Below are positions 15,412 to 22,099 of a stretch of DNA of 22,135 nucleotides, one piece after another. The stretch covers positions 1-22,135 of the forward strand of contig CAMPVQ010000007.1 of assembly GCA_946997535.1 (NCBI GenBank), in the 5' to 3' direction. The stretch's first letter is position 1. The number at the start of each line of letters is the position of its first letter. The notes below the pieces were generated by a model. That model was not told the DNA's origin, did not search any database, and worked only from the letters and a program-made list of their open reading frames with translations. Both the position numbers and the translations under genes were made by a program. Source of the stretch: an uncultured Candidatus Saccharibacteria bacterium. Its GTDB lineage: Bacteria; Patescibacteriota; Saccharimonadia; Saccharimonadales; Saccharimonadaceae.

Positions 15412-15440
15412 AATATAGCAGATTGCCGGCCGTCTTGCAA
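15412..15440 (-). promoter_or_regulatory. Promoter of tRNA-Val
   Basis: Minus strand TTGCAA (15435-15440), a 17-base spacer and TATATT (15412-15417) preceded by TGC. It ends nine bases before the first base of the tRNA. Confidence 0.82.
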
Positions 15441-15468
15441 TGATTTCGCCGCTAGACACTAAAAACCA

Positions 15469-15508
15469 TTGCGCTATTTAACATAAGTGTTATAATTAAG
15501 GTATCTAG
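15469..15508 (+). promoter_or_regulatory. Promoter and conserved start region of surface protein copy 3
   Basis: TTGCGC (15469-15474), a 16-base spacer and TATAAT (15491-15496) preceded by TGT. GTATCTAG (15501-15508) again starts four bases after the -10, followed by CCGTGGTGGCAGA as in copy 2. GGAGG at 15553-15557 is the ribosome site for ATG 15567. Confidence 0.8.
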
Positions 15509-15566
15509 CCGTGGTGGCAGAGATAAACCTAAAGAGGACAATAACCAAAAATGGAGGACAAACAAC

Positions 15567-17421
15567 ATGAGTAAATTACGGCAAACAGCTGCGGGGGGGG
15601 GGTAAACTTTTAAGCCTCATCGCTCTCGCGATAATTCTATTAGGGTTTGCAGCGCCCGCTTATGCCACTGACGACAACACCGTTAGCATTGCGGTTGACC
15701 CAAGCGCCGAGCTAAAACCAACCGGCAACCTCTATAAAGCTACCACTAATGTCACCGTTAAGACCGGCAAACCTTACGGCTTTAACCTCACCATGCAGGC
15801 CGATACACCCGACCTTGTAAACAGTAAGGACTCCACCCATAAAATCTCTGCCACCCCAAGCTCCACACCAGTTGCATTGAATGCCAACCAGTGGGGCTAT
15901 TCTCTAAGTAAGTCCGCTACCACCTTTAGCGCCGTCCCAGCCGGCGCCCAAGCTACCCCGGCCGTGGTGGCCGACGTCACGAAGGCTAAGCCATCCGGCT
16001 GTACTAATCCAGCGAACTGTACTAAGCAGGTGACCTTTGCATCTAATATTGACCCAGCGAAGCTTGCCAGCGGCAGCTATAGTACTGTTATCACCTACAC
16101 GGCTACCGCTAAACCAAAACCAGGCCCAACCGTCGATTCAACCACCTGTAAGTCTGGTGACCCACAGAACGACTGCCAAGTTGACATTGACGCCAACATG
16201 ATTCCAGTTAAATACACTGGCAGTACTGTCCACGCAGAGTGGACTAGCCTAGCCAAGCCGGAAGATGCTGCACGCCAGGGCGAATGGTACAATTACAATC
16301 AGAAGCAATGGGCAAATGCCATCACCGTTAAATACCCAAGCAAATATAAAGGCCAGACTAGGGTAGTAGACCAGTCGGATATTCTCGGTTACTGGGTCTA
16401 CATCCCACGCTATGCTTATGAGGTGATGCGGCGTGATGGCACAGATAAGCCTGTCTCAGAACAAAACTTCCTAATTCATTTTGAGAAGAAAACCGATGCT
16501 AAGCGCCGCCCAGCTGTTTGTAGTACTATGGGTAAGGATTACCGCACAGAGTGCTACCTAAACCGTGATTATATCAAGGGTCACCCAAGCAATGCCGGCA
16601 CTTGGGCGACTCACCCAGCCTTTACCTTCGGTACTAGGGAACTTAATGGCATCTGGTTCGCTAAGTTTGAGACGACTGGCAATACCAGTTATCCAACCGT
16701 CTTACCTGGACGATCCTATATAAATGATAGAGGTATTGGCGTATATTACTCAGTAGCTAAGTCTATTGGTGTATATGACCCGCAAAATGTTGGTGGTTAC
16801 AGTGTTTCTGTTATTCAGAATAGTCACAACCTTGCTAAGTTTAGCTCCCACATGGTTAATAATAGCGACTGGGGTGCTACTACCTACTTAAGTGCCAGTA
16901 AATACGGTGCTGGTTGTAATGGTGTCCTCGATAGCAATGAGTCTATCATTGATGGATATGAAACCGGCAATAATTACAAGACCAGTGGTGGTCAACTTAC
17001 TAGTACCACCAACAACACAACTGGTATTTACGACATGTCTGGTGGTGGCTGGGAATACGTCGCAGCTAGCTACAGCAACAGCTTAAACAACTCAAACACA
17101 AAAAACTTCGGTCCAGCTGCTCACCCACCATACGTCAATACATACAACATAACCAACTTAAATAGATGTACTTTTAATACTTGTGGTGGTCAGGCCTTAT
17201 ATGAAACTAATAGTGTCGCGGGTGATGATAGTGAAGGTAGCCAATGGTACGGCCAATTTTTAGACATGCGTGGTTTTGAATTACATACTCCTTGGTTCAA
17301 TCGTACCGGCAGCTATAGCCTTGGTTCGGACACTGGGTTGTTTGCCTTGGCCTCTGCAAGTGGCTTCGGTGAGCTCCACGACACGTTTCGCGTGGCTCTC
17401 GCTCCCGTCTTGCAAGACTAG
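15567..17421 (+). CDS. Phase-variable secreted surface protein, copy 3; out of frame at G10 in this sequence
   Basis: ATG 15567 lies nine bases after GGAGG. At G10 (15593-15602) the reading is MSKLRQTAAGGG followed at once by TAA. With nine G the product is 617 aa: GGGKLLSLIALAIILLG gives the hydrophobic core, and APAYA|TDD the signal-peptidase site at about residue 33. The first downstream ATG (15793) is far inside the mature N-terminal domain and has no ribosome site. Domains are as in copies 1 and 2: VSIAVDPSAELKPTG to ITYTATAKPKP, then WYNYNQKQWANAITV, YWVYIPRYAYEVMRRDG, ELNGIWFAKFETTG, WGATTYLSASKYGAG, TTGIYDMSGGGWEYV, CTFNTCGGQALYET and a last section PWFNRTGS to FRVAL. It is shorter because the segment before STTNNTTGIYDM is reduced. 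Its N-terminal DNA switches from copy-2-like to copy-1-like near 15960, evidence of recombination. Confidence 0.85.
15593..15602 (+). repeat. Poly-G tract (G10) in signal-peptide region of copy 3
   Basis: Ten G after AGCTGC and before TAAACTTTTAA. Nine or twelve G restore the frame from ATG 15567. The shifted frame is closed by a TGA at 15568 overlapping the start codon. Confidence 0.95.
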
Positions 17422-17489
17422 TTTCCGTGCGGTGGCAGAGCCGCCGCGTGCTGGCCGGGGCAAGAGGTGAGGCGAGGCTTTAAGAGCCT
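17395..17489 (+). repeat. 3' end repeat shared with copy 1
   Basis: Counterpart of 5509-5603. It includes the 12-bp palindrome GTCTTGCAAGAC at the last codons, the hairpin GCGGTGGC (17429-17436) / GCCGCCGC (17440-17447) with loop AGA, and AGGCT-TTAAG-AGCCT (17475-17489). Conservation continues about 70 bases past the stop. Confidence 0.75.
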
Positions 17490-17737
17490 TGGGCGCCCGC
17501 GCCGCCGATTAGCCAGCTATTCGATTGGCCGGCTAGCTTAATGAGGCTAGCGATGGGGTGGCGCCTCAATTCGTTCCTCAAGTTCCTCGGCTCTTGCGCC
17601 AAATTAAATAAGTACAAAAATAAAACACTGGAAGACAGCTGGCCCGTGCATTCTTTATAAACTGCCAAGTTTGACAGAAGACGGTAGGCGAAACCAACCC
17701 CATACCCCACAACCCCGCGGCGTGGTATAATATAAGC
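17422..17737. other. Intergenic region between copy 3 and thrS
   Basis: The first 68 bases are the 3' repeat of copy 3. A GC-rich stretch with several small inverted repeats follows (GGCGCCCGCGCC, GGCCGGCTAGC around 17489-17545), then ordinary spacer DNA and the thrS extended -10. No T-box or other long leader is possible for thrS because its transcript appears leaderless. A 100-codon minus-strand frame crosses the region but lacks coding features. Confidence 0.6.
17723..17731 (+). promoter_or_regulatory. Leaderless-type extended -10 promoter of thrS
   Basis: TGGTATAAT, then ATAAGC, then ATG 17738: six bases between -10 and start codon. A TTGACA at about 17672 is too far upstream to be its -35. 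Confidence 0.78.
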
Positions 17738-19564
17738 ATGAATCAAGAGGAATTGACGGCAGTCCGTCACAGCTTGGCGCACGTGTTGGCCGCGGCCACG
17801 AAGCGCGTCTTCGGCGATGACGTAAAACTAGGGGTAGGGCCCGCGGTGAGCGACGGCTTCTACTATGACATGGATTTGGGCGACAAGAAGTTGGTGGAGG
17901 ATGACCTCCCGCGCCTTGAGAAGATGATGCGGAAAATCATCGCCGAGGGGCAGGACTTCACTTGCGCCAAAAAGACCGTCGCTGAGGCGAAGGACTGGGC
18001 GAAAGCGCAACATCAGCCATACAAGTTGGAGCTGATTGAGGACTTTGCCGCCAAGGGCACCACGCGGGTTAAGGGTAGGGCTGAGTCGGCCGACCACGAC
18101 CATATGACATTTTACACAAATGGCGACTTCACCGACCTCTGTCGGGGCGGCCACGTGAAGAACACGCGCGACATTCTAGCCGATGGCTTCAAGTTAACCA
18201 AGATTGCCGGCGCCTACTGGCGCGGCGACGAGACTCGCCCGATGATGCAGCGCGTTTACGGCGTGGCGTTCGCTACCAAGGACGACCTTGATGCTTACCT
18301 CAAGCGCCAAGCCGAGGCAAAGGAGCGCGACCACCGCAAGTTGGGGCGTGAACTAGACTTGTATGTTACTAGCGACCTCGTGGGCACGGGTTTGCCAATC
18401 TTCACCCAGCGCGGCACGGTGTTGCGCGAAGAGCTCGCCAAGGTGTCGAACGAGTTGCGCGAGGATATGGGCTTTATGAAGGTGTGGACGCCGAACATGA
18501 CCAAAAAAGATTTGTACGAAAAGTCCGGCCACTGGGCCAAGTTTGGCGATGAACTATTTTTGGTCAAGTCGCAGGAGACTACCGACCAGTTTGTGCTGAA
18601 GCCGATGAACTGCCCGCATCACACCCGTATTTTCACTTCAAAGGTGCGCTCGTATCGCGACATGCCACAGCGTTACCTCGAGACCACGACTTGTTACCGC
18701 GACGAGAAGTCGGGCGAGCTGGGTGGCTTGAGCCGAGTGCGCGCCTTGACTCAAGACGACTCGCACGACTTTGTGCGTCCTGACCAAATTGAGTCAGAAA
18801 TCGCCAACTTGCTAGATGCAGTGAAAAAGTTGTACAAGCTGGTGGGTATGAAGTTACGCGTGCGCCTCAGTTACCGTGACGACAGCGACCACTATCTCGG
18901 TCCACAGTCGCTTTGGGACTCTGCCCAGGCGCAGTTGAAGGCTGCTGTGCTCAAGCTCGGCATTGATTACTACGAGCAGGAGGGCGAGGCCGCTTTCTAC
19001 GGCCCGAAGATTGACTTTATGGCCACCGACGCCCTTGGGCGCGAGCATCAGCTCGCCACGGCACAGCTTGACTTTGTGCAGCCAGAGCGGTTTGAGCTGG
19101 AATATACCACTGAAGACGGCGGCACTGCGCGCCCAGTGATGATTCACTGCGCCTTGCTCGGTTCCATCGAGCGCTTCCTCAGCGTGTACATCGAGCACAC
19201 CGCGGGCAAGTTCCCAGTGTGGTGCGCGCCGGAGCAGTTGCGCATTGTTAAGGTGAAATCGACGCCCGCCATTGACGCTTTGCTGGATAAGCTAGTGAAG
19301 GCGTTGAAGTCCTACCGCTTGCGCTACACCATCGACGACAGCAACAACACCATTGGCAAGAAGATTCGCGCCGCCGTGGCGTACAAGGTGCCATATGTGG
19401 TCGTGTTGGGTGAGCGCGAGGCTGAGACCGGCCAGTTGGGTGTGCGTATCCGCGAAGATTTGGTGGGTGAGGGCACTAAGCCGGACGCCACTTTTACCGT
19501 GGACGAGCTAGCCACCAAGCTAGACGCCGAGCATCGTAACCGCACGGAATTCTCGACACTTTAA
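17738..19564 (+). CDS. thrS: Threonyl-tRNA synthetase without TGS domain
   Basis: Charges tRNA-Thr and removes mischarged Ser. 608 aa. The protein starts directly in the editing domain. HSLAH (His11, His15) and CRGGH (Cys135, His139) form the complete four-residue editing-site signature. The usual N-terminal TGS domain of about 60 residues is absent, and the leaderless promoter shows that no upstream coding sequence was missed. The class II catalytic core follows (DMPQRYLETTTCYRDEKSG, GSIERFLSVYIEH) with zinc ligands Cys292, His343 and His470. The spacing of 51 and 127 residues matches the family. The residue after the last zinc His is Cys (MIHCALLGS), where Arg is common. The C-terminal anticodon-binding domain is complete (KVPYVVVLGEREAETGQLGV). 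The stop overlaps the miaA start in TAATG, so the two are translationally coupled. Confidence 0.97.
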   Translation: MNQEELTAVRHSLAHVLAAATKRVFGDDVKLGVGPAVSDGFYYDMDLGDKKLVEDDLPRLEKMMRKIIAEGQDFTCAKKTVAEAKDWAKAQHQPYKLELIEDFAAKGTTRVKGRAESADHDHMTFYTNGDFTDLCRGGHVKNTRDILADGFKLTKIAGAYWRGDETRPMMQRVYGVAFATKDDLDAYLKRQAEAKERDHRKLGRELDLYVTSDLVGTGLPIFTQRGTVLREELAKVSNELREDMGFMKVWTPNMTKKDLYEKSGHWAKFGDELFLVKSQETTDQFVLKPMNCPHHTRIFTSKVRSYRDMPQRYLETTTCYRDEKSGELGGLSRVRALTQDDSHDFVRPDQIESEIANLLDAVKKLYKLVGMKLRVRLSYRDDSDHYLGPQSLWDSAQAQLKAAVLKLGIDYYEQEGEAAFYGPKIDFMATDALGREHQLATAQLDFVQPERFELEYTTEDGGTARPVMIHCALLGSIERFLSVYIEHTAGKFPVWCAPEQLRIVKVKSTPAIDALLDKLVKALKSYRLRYTIDDSNNTIGKKIRAAVAYKVPYVVVLGEREAETGQLGVRIREDLVGEGTKPDATFTVDELATKLDAEHRNRTEFSTL

Positions 19565-20496
19565 TGAACGAAGACCTAACGCACCCGCTGATTGTGATAT
19601 TAGGGCCGACCGCCAGTGGTAAGACGGCGGTGGCCATCCAGTTGGCGGGTGTTTTAGGTGGGGAAATTATTTGCGCAGACAGCCGCACGGTGTACCGTGG
19701 CATGGATATCGGGACGGCTAAGCCGACTTTGTCCGAGCAAAATGGCGTGCCGCATTGGGGGTTGGACTTGGTGGCGCCTGACGAACGGTTTACGTTGTAT
19801 GATTTTCAGCAATACGTGTACCGGCAGATTGACGCCATCCGTGCGCGCGGCCATGTGCCAATGTTGGTGGGCGGCAGCGGGCTGTACATCGACAGCATCG
19901 TGCACAGTTACCAGTTGACTGAACAAGCGGTTGACTTGGCACAGCGCGCCGCGTGGGAGCAACTCACGGTACCTGAACTACAAAAAATTATTTCGGAACG
20001 CGGGCTAATGTTGCCGGCGGACAAATTGAACAAGCGGCGGTTGGTGCGGACGCTTGAACTGGGCGGCGCGCGGTCACCACGCCAGCCACGTCGGCGCGAC
20101 GCGGTCGTGATTGGCATTCAGACCGACTTGCCACAGCTGCGTCAGCGCATGTTGCAGCGCGCTGACGCGATGTTGCAGGATGGTCTGACTAGCGAAGTAA
20201 CACAATTATTGAACAAATATGGTGTGCAGGAACCTCTGAAGCGTAACGCTTACGGCGTGGTGCGGCGTTATCTGGCGGGCGAGCTGACGGCGGACGAATT
20301 GCCGGCGGCCTTGGCGCTGGGCGACTACCATTTGGCGCGCAAGCAGCTCACTTTTTGGCGCAGTCCGTATCGCCGCGACGACATTTGGTGGCAGAGTTTG
20401 GCGGAAGTAGCGGCTTTGGCGCGTGCTGGCGTGACAGCTGAACAACTTTTGCACGACTATCAAGCTTATTTGGCGGAGTTATCCCATCAGAGGTAG
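19564..20496 (+). CDS. miaA: tRNA dimethylallyltransferase (MiaA)
   Basis: Transfers a dimethylallyl group to N6 of A37 in tRNAs that read UNN codons, improving decoding fidelity. 310 aa. P-loop GPTASGKT at residues 14-21, followed by CADSRTVYRGMDIGTAKP (substrate and catalytic Asp region), PHWGLDLVAPDERFTLYDFQ and MLVGGSGLYIDSI. The C-terminal part carries KRNAYGVVRRYLAGE and ARKQLTFWR, matching the family's tRNA-binding end. The ATG overlaps the thrS stop by one base, giving a two-gene tRNA-function operon. Known MiaA loss raises frameshifting in E. coli. That is relevant background given the G-tract genes, but no regulatory connection is visible. Confidence 0.95.
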   Translation: MNEDLTHPLIVILGPTASGKTAVAIQLAGVLGGEIICADSRTVYRGMDIGTAKPTLSEQNGVPHWGLDLVAPDERFTLYDFQQYVYRQIDAIRARGHVPMLVGGSGLYIDSIVHSYQLTEQAVDLAQRAAWEQLTVPELQKIISERGLMLPADKLNKRRLVRTLELGGARSPRQPRRRDAVVIGIQTDLPQLRQRMLQRADAMLQDGLTSEVTQLLNKYGVQEPLKRNAYGVVRRYLAGELTADELPAALALGDYHLARKQLTFWRSPYRRDDIWWQSLAEVAALARAGVTAEQLLHDYQAYLAELSHQR

Positions 20497-20560
20497 CGCG
20501 GGGCGCACTGAGCGCTGTTTGCGGGTTGGTCAAATATTTTCGTCAAAGTGTGTAAAATAG

Positions 20561-20590
20561 TGGCGGAAATATCGCCGCGTGTGTTAAAAT
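20561..20590 (+). promoter_or_regulatory. Extended -10 promoter with inverted repeat before the winged-helix gene
   Basis: TGTTAAAAT at 20582-20590 is the likely -10. Just upstream GGCG (20562-20565) and CGCC (20573-20576) flank GAAATAT, a possible operator for the downstream DNA-binding protein. A second TAAAATAG at 20553-20560 is another possible start. AGGAG precedes ATG 20608. Confidence 0.55.
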
Positions 20591-20607
20591 AGAACTAGGA
20601 GTAAACA

Positions 20608-21255
20608 ATGATTGATTCGCTATTTGGTTCAAGAACACGTGTTAAGCTACTCGGGTTGTTCATGAACAACCCGACGCGGTCATTCTATGTGCGCGAAATC
20701 GCCCGCAATATCGACGAGCAGTTAAATAGTGTGCGCCGTGAGCTAGCCAATTTGACAGAGGTGGGGGTGGTCGAGCCGCAGTCGGTCGAAAACCGTTTGT
20801 ACTACTGTGCCGACACTAGTTTTAAGTACTACGGGCCGCTCCGCGAGATGTTCACCGATAGTAGCGACATTGTGTCCGGCGCGAAGGTTGAGACCAGCGA
20901 TTGGGCAAAAAAGTTCGCCAATATTCCGGGGCTGAAGGTGGTAATCTTCGCTGGCTGCATGGTGTACGAGTCAAAGGCGCCGGTGGATTTGCTCATTGCA
21001 GGGTCGCAAATGTCCGAGTTGAAGTTAAAAAATTTGGTCAAACAATTGGAGCGCGAGAGCGGTGCCAGTTTGAACTACTCAATTATGGACTATAACGATT
21101 TTTACTATCGCTTGAGCATCAACGACCGCTTCGTGCTGAATATTCTTGAGGCCAAACACACCAACGTAGTCGACGCTAACCGCATTTTGGGCGACTACCC
21201 AGGCACTGAGCACGAGTCGACGGCCGAGTCAGTAGATAAAGGAGGAGATAACTAA
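20608..21255 (+). CDS. Winged-helix protein with degenerate nucleotidyltransferase-like C-terminal half
   Basis: 215 aa. Residues 1-75 form a winged helix-turn-helix of the ArsR-like type often fused to nucleotidyltransferase domains: MIDSLFGSRTRVKLLGLFM, SFYVREIARNIDEQLNSVRR and ELANLTEVGVVEPQSV, then the wing. Residues about 100-195 look like the MNT fold (LKVVIFAGCMVYESKAPVDL, LNYSIMDYNDFYYRLSINDR), but the catalytic G-S and paired Asp residues are not intact: the site reads FAGCMVYESKAPVDLLI. It is therefore probably a regulator rather than an enzyme. The C-terminus is acidic. The stop overlaps the next gene's start in TAATG, with GGAGGAG as ribosome site, so the two products are likely made together. 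The DNA target is unknown. The hairpin in its own promoter is one candidate. Confidence 0.8.
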   Translation: MIDSLFGSRTRVKLLGLFMNNPTRSFYVREIARNIDEQLNSVRRELANLTEVGVVEPQSVENRLYYCADTSFKYYGPLREMFTDSSDIVSGAKVETSDWAKKFANIPGLKVVIFAGCMVYESKAPVDLLIAGSQMSELKLKNLVKQLERESGASLNYSIMDYNDFYYRLSINDRFVLNILEAKHTNVVDANRILGDYPGTEHESTAESVDKGGDN

Positions 21256-21902
21256 TGGAAATTGAATACAAAGGTGCTAACTGCGTGGTGATTCGTGACA
21301 AGAATGCCACGATTGTGACCGACCCAACCGAGAACGTGAAGATGAAGGTGAAGGAGCTGGATGACCCAGACGCGGTGGTGCTAGCGACGCAGCCGAGCTT
21401 TGCGCCAGCGGAAGACAGTGTGAAGAGCTTTATTATCGATATGCCGGGCGAATATGAACACAAAGATGTCAGCGTGCGCGGCATTCCGGTGAAGGCGCAT
21501 CTTGCGAGCGACGAGGCGGCGCAGGACGCGACCCTTTACAGCATTTACACTAGCGGCATTCGCATTGCCGTAGTGGGGCATACGGTGGCGCCGATTGATG
21601 ATGACGACCTCGAGGCTTTGGGTTTGGTAGATGTGGTGATTATCCCAGTGGGTGGCAACGGCTACACGCTAGACGCGCGCGACGCCGCGGCGATTGTACA
21701 CAAAATGAACCCAGCGCCAAAGTTGGTGATTCCGACTCACTATGACGATGGTAAGACTGAATATGAGGTGCCGCAGGAGGATTTGGCGCCATTTGCGAAG
21801 GAAATGGGCTGCGAAATTGCCCGCCAGACCGTGATAAAGCTAAAAGATATCACCAAGTTGCCTGAGAATACCACTGTAATTGCCCTCACGCCGAGCAAGT
21901 AG
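21255..21902 (+). CDS. Metallo-beta-lactamase-fold protein, apparently lacking the metal site
   Basis: 215 aa. The layout matches COG2220-type beta-lactamase-fold proteins: MEIEYKGANCVVIRDKNATI, then VTDPTE, SFIIDMPGEYEHKDVSVRG, SIYTSGIRIAVVGHTVAP, VDVVIIPVGGNGYTLDARDA and LVIPTHYDD. Where active members have H-x-H-x-D-H, this protein reads VLATQPSFAPAEDSV, so the main metal ligands are missing although GHT and THYDD remain. It is thus likely a non-catalytic relative or one with a different substrate mode. Its ATG overlaps the stop of the winged-helix gene and has GGAGGAG as ribosome site, and a clean terminator follows. The pairing with a regulator suggests a sensing role, which is inference only. 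Confidence 0.85.
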   Translation: MEIEYKGANCVVIRDKNATIVTDPTENVKMKVKELDDPDAVVLATQPSFAPAEDSVKSFIIDMPGEYEHKDVSVRGIPVKAHLASDEAAQDATLYSIYTSGIRIAVVGHTVAPIDDDDLEALGLVDVVIIPVGGNGYTLDARDAAAIVHKMNPAPKLVIPTHYDDGKTEYEVPQEDLAPFAKEMGCEIARQTVIKLKDITKLPENTTVIALTPSK

Positions 21903-21924
21903 GGCGAAAAAGCTAGTTATTGCA

Positions 21925-21950
21925 CGCCACCGCTTTGCGGTGGCGGTTTT
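21925..21950 (+). terminator. Intrinsic terminator
   Basis: CGCCACCGC (21925-21933), loop TTT, GCGGTGGCG (21937-21945), then GTTTT. A perfect nine-pair stem 22 bases after the stop. Confidence 0.95.
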
Positions 21951-22025
21951 AGTGTGGCAGCGGGGCGGTGGGGTGATAATATGATGGCGCACTGTCAGAG
22001 TGGCTAGCTGCTCGGCGCGAAATGT

Positions 22026-22066
22026 TTGGTAAATTATCCCGCTTGTGTTATAATGCAGGTATCTAG
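22026..22066 (+). promoter_or_regulatory. Promoter and conserved start region of surface protein copy 4
   Basis: TTGGTA (22026-22031), a 17-base spacer and TATAAT (22049-22054) with TGT before it. GTATCTAG (22059-22066) is again four bases after the -10. GGAGG at 22084-22088 is the ribosome site for ATG 22100. Confidence 0.78.
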
Positions 22067-22099
22067 AAAATTGGTGTAAAAATGGAGGATAAAAACAAC

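Larger units (their letters stand above)
14335..15566. other. 1.2-kb region without a convincing protein gene
   Basis: Left part (14335-14530): AT-rich spacer with scattered GCGCAGT repeats (14326-14340, and again near 14452), nothing else seen. Middle (14532-14812): minus-strand structured RNA with promoter and two terminators. Then the DnaA-box-like cluster (14871-14986) and an AT-rich stretch (15146-15182). Right: tRNA-Val with its terminator and promoter, followed by the copy 3 promoter. An 84-codon frame at 14879-15133 lacks a ribosome site and is not accepted as a gene. Confidence 0.7.

Noticed and set aside
15476..15503. dif-like half site: ATTTAACATAA matches the XerD arm of E. coli dif
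   Set aside because: The second arm (TAATTAAGGTA) does not resemble a XerC site, and the sequence overlaps the -10 of surface protein copy 3, which explains its AT-richness.
15793..17421. Taking ATG 15793 as the true start of copy 3
   Set aside because: The frame is open back to the poly-G tract with a clear signal peptide and the conserved N-terminal domain. 15793 lies inside that domain and has no ribosome site.
17480..17782. 100-codon minus-strand frame between copy 3 and thrS
   Set aside because: It overlaps the thrS start and the copy 3 tail repeat, and has no ribosome site or recognisable sequence.
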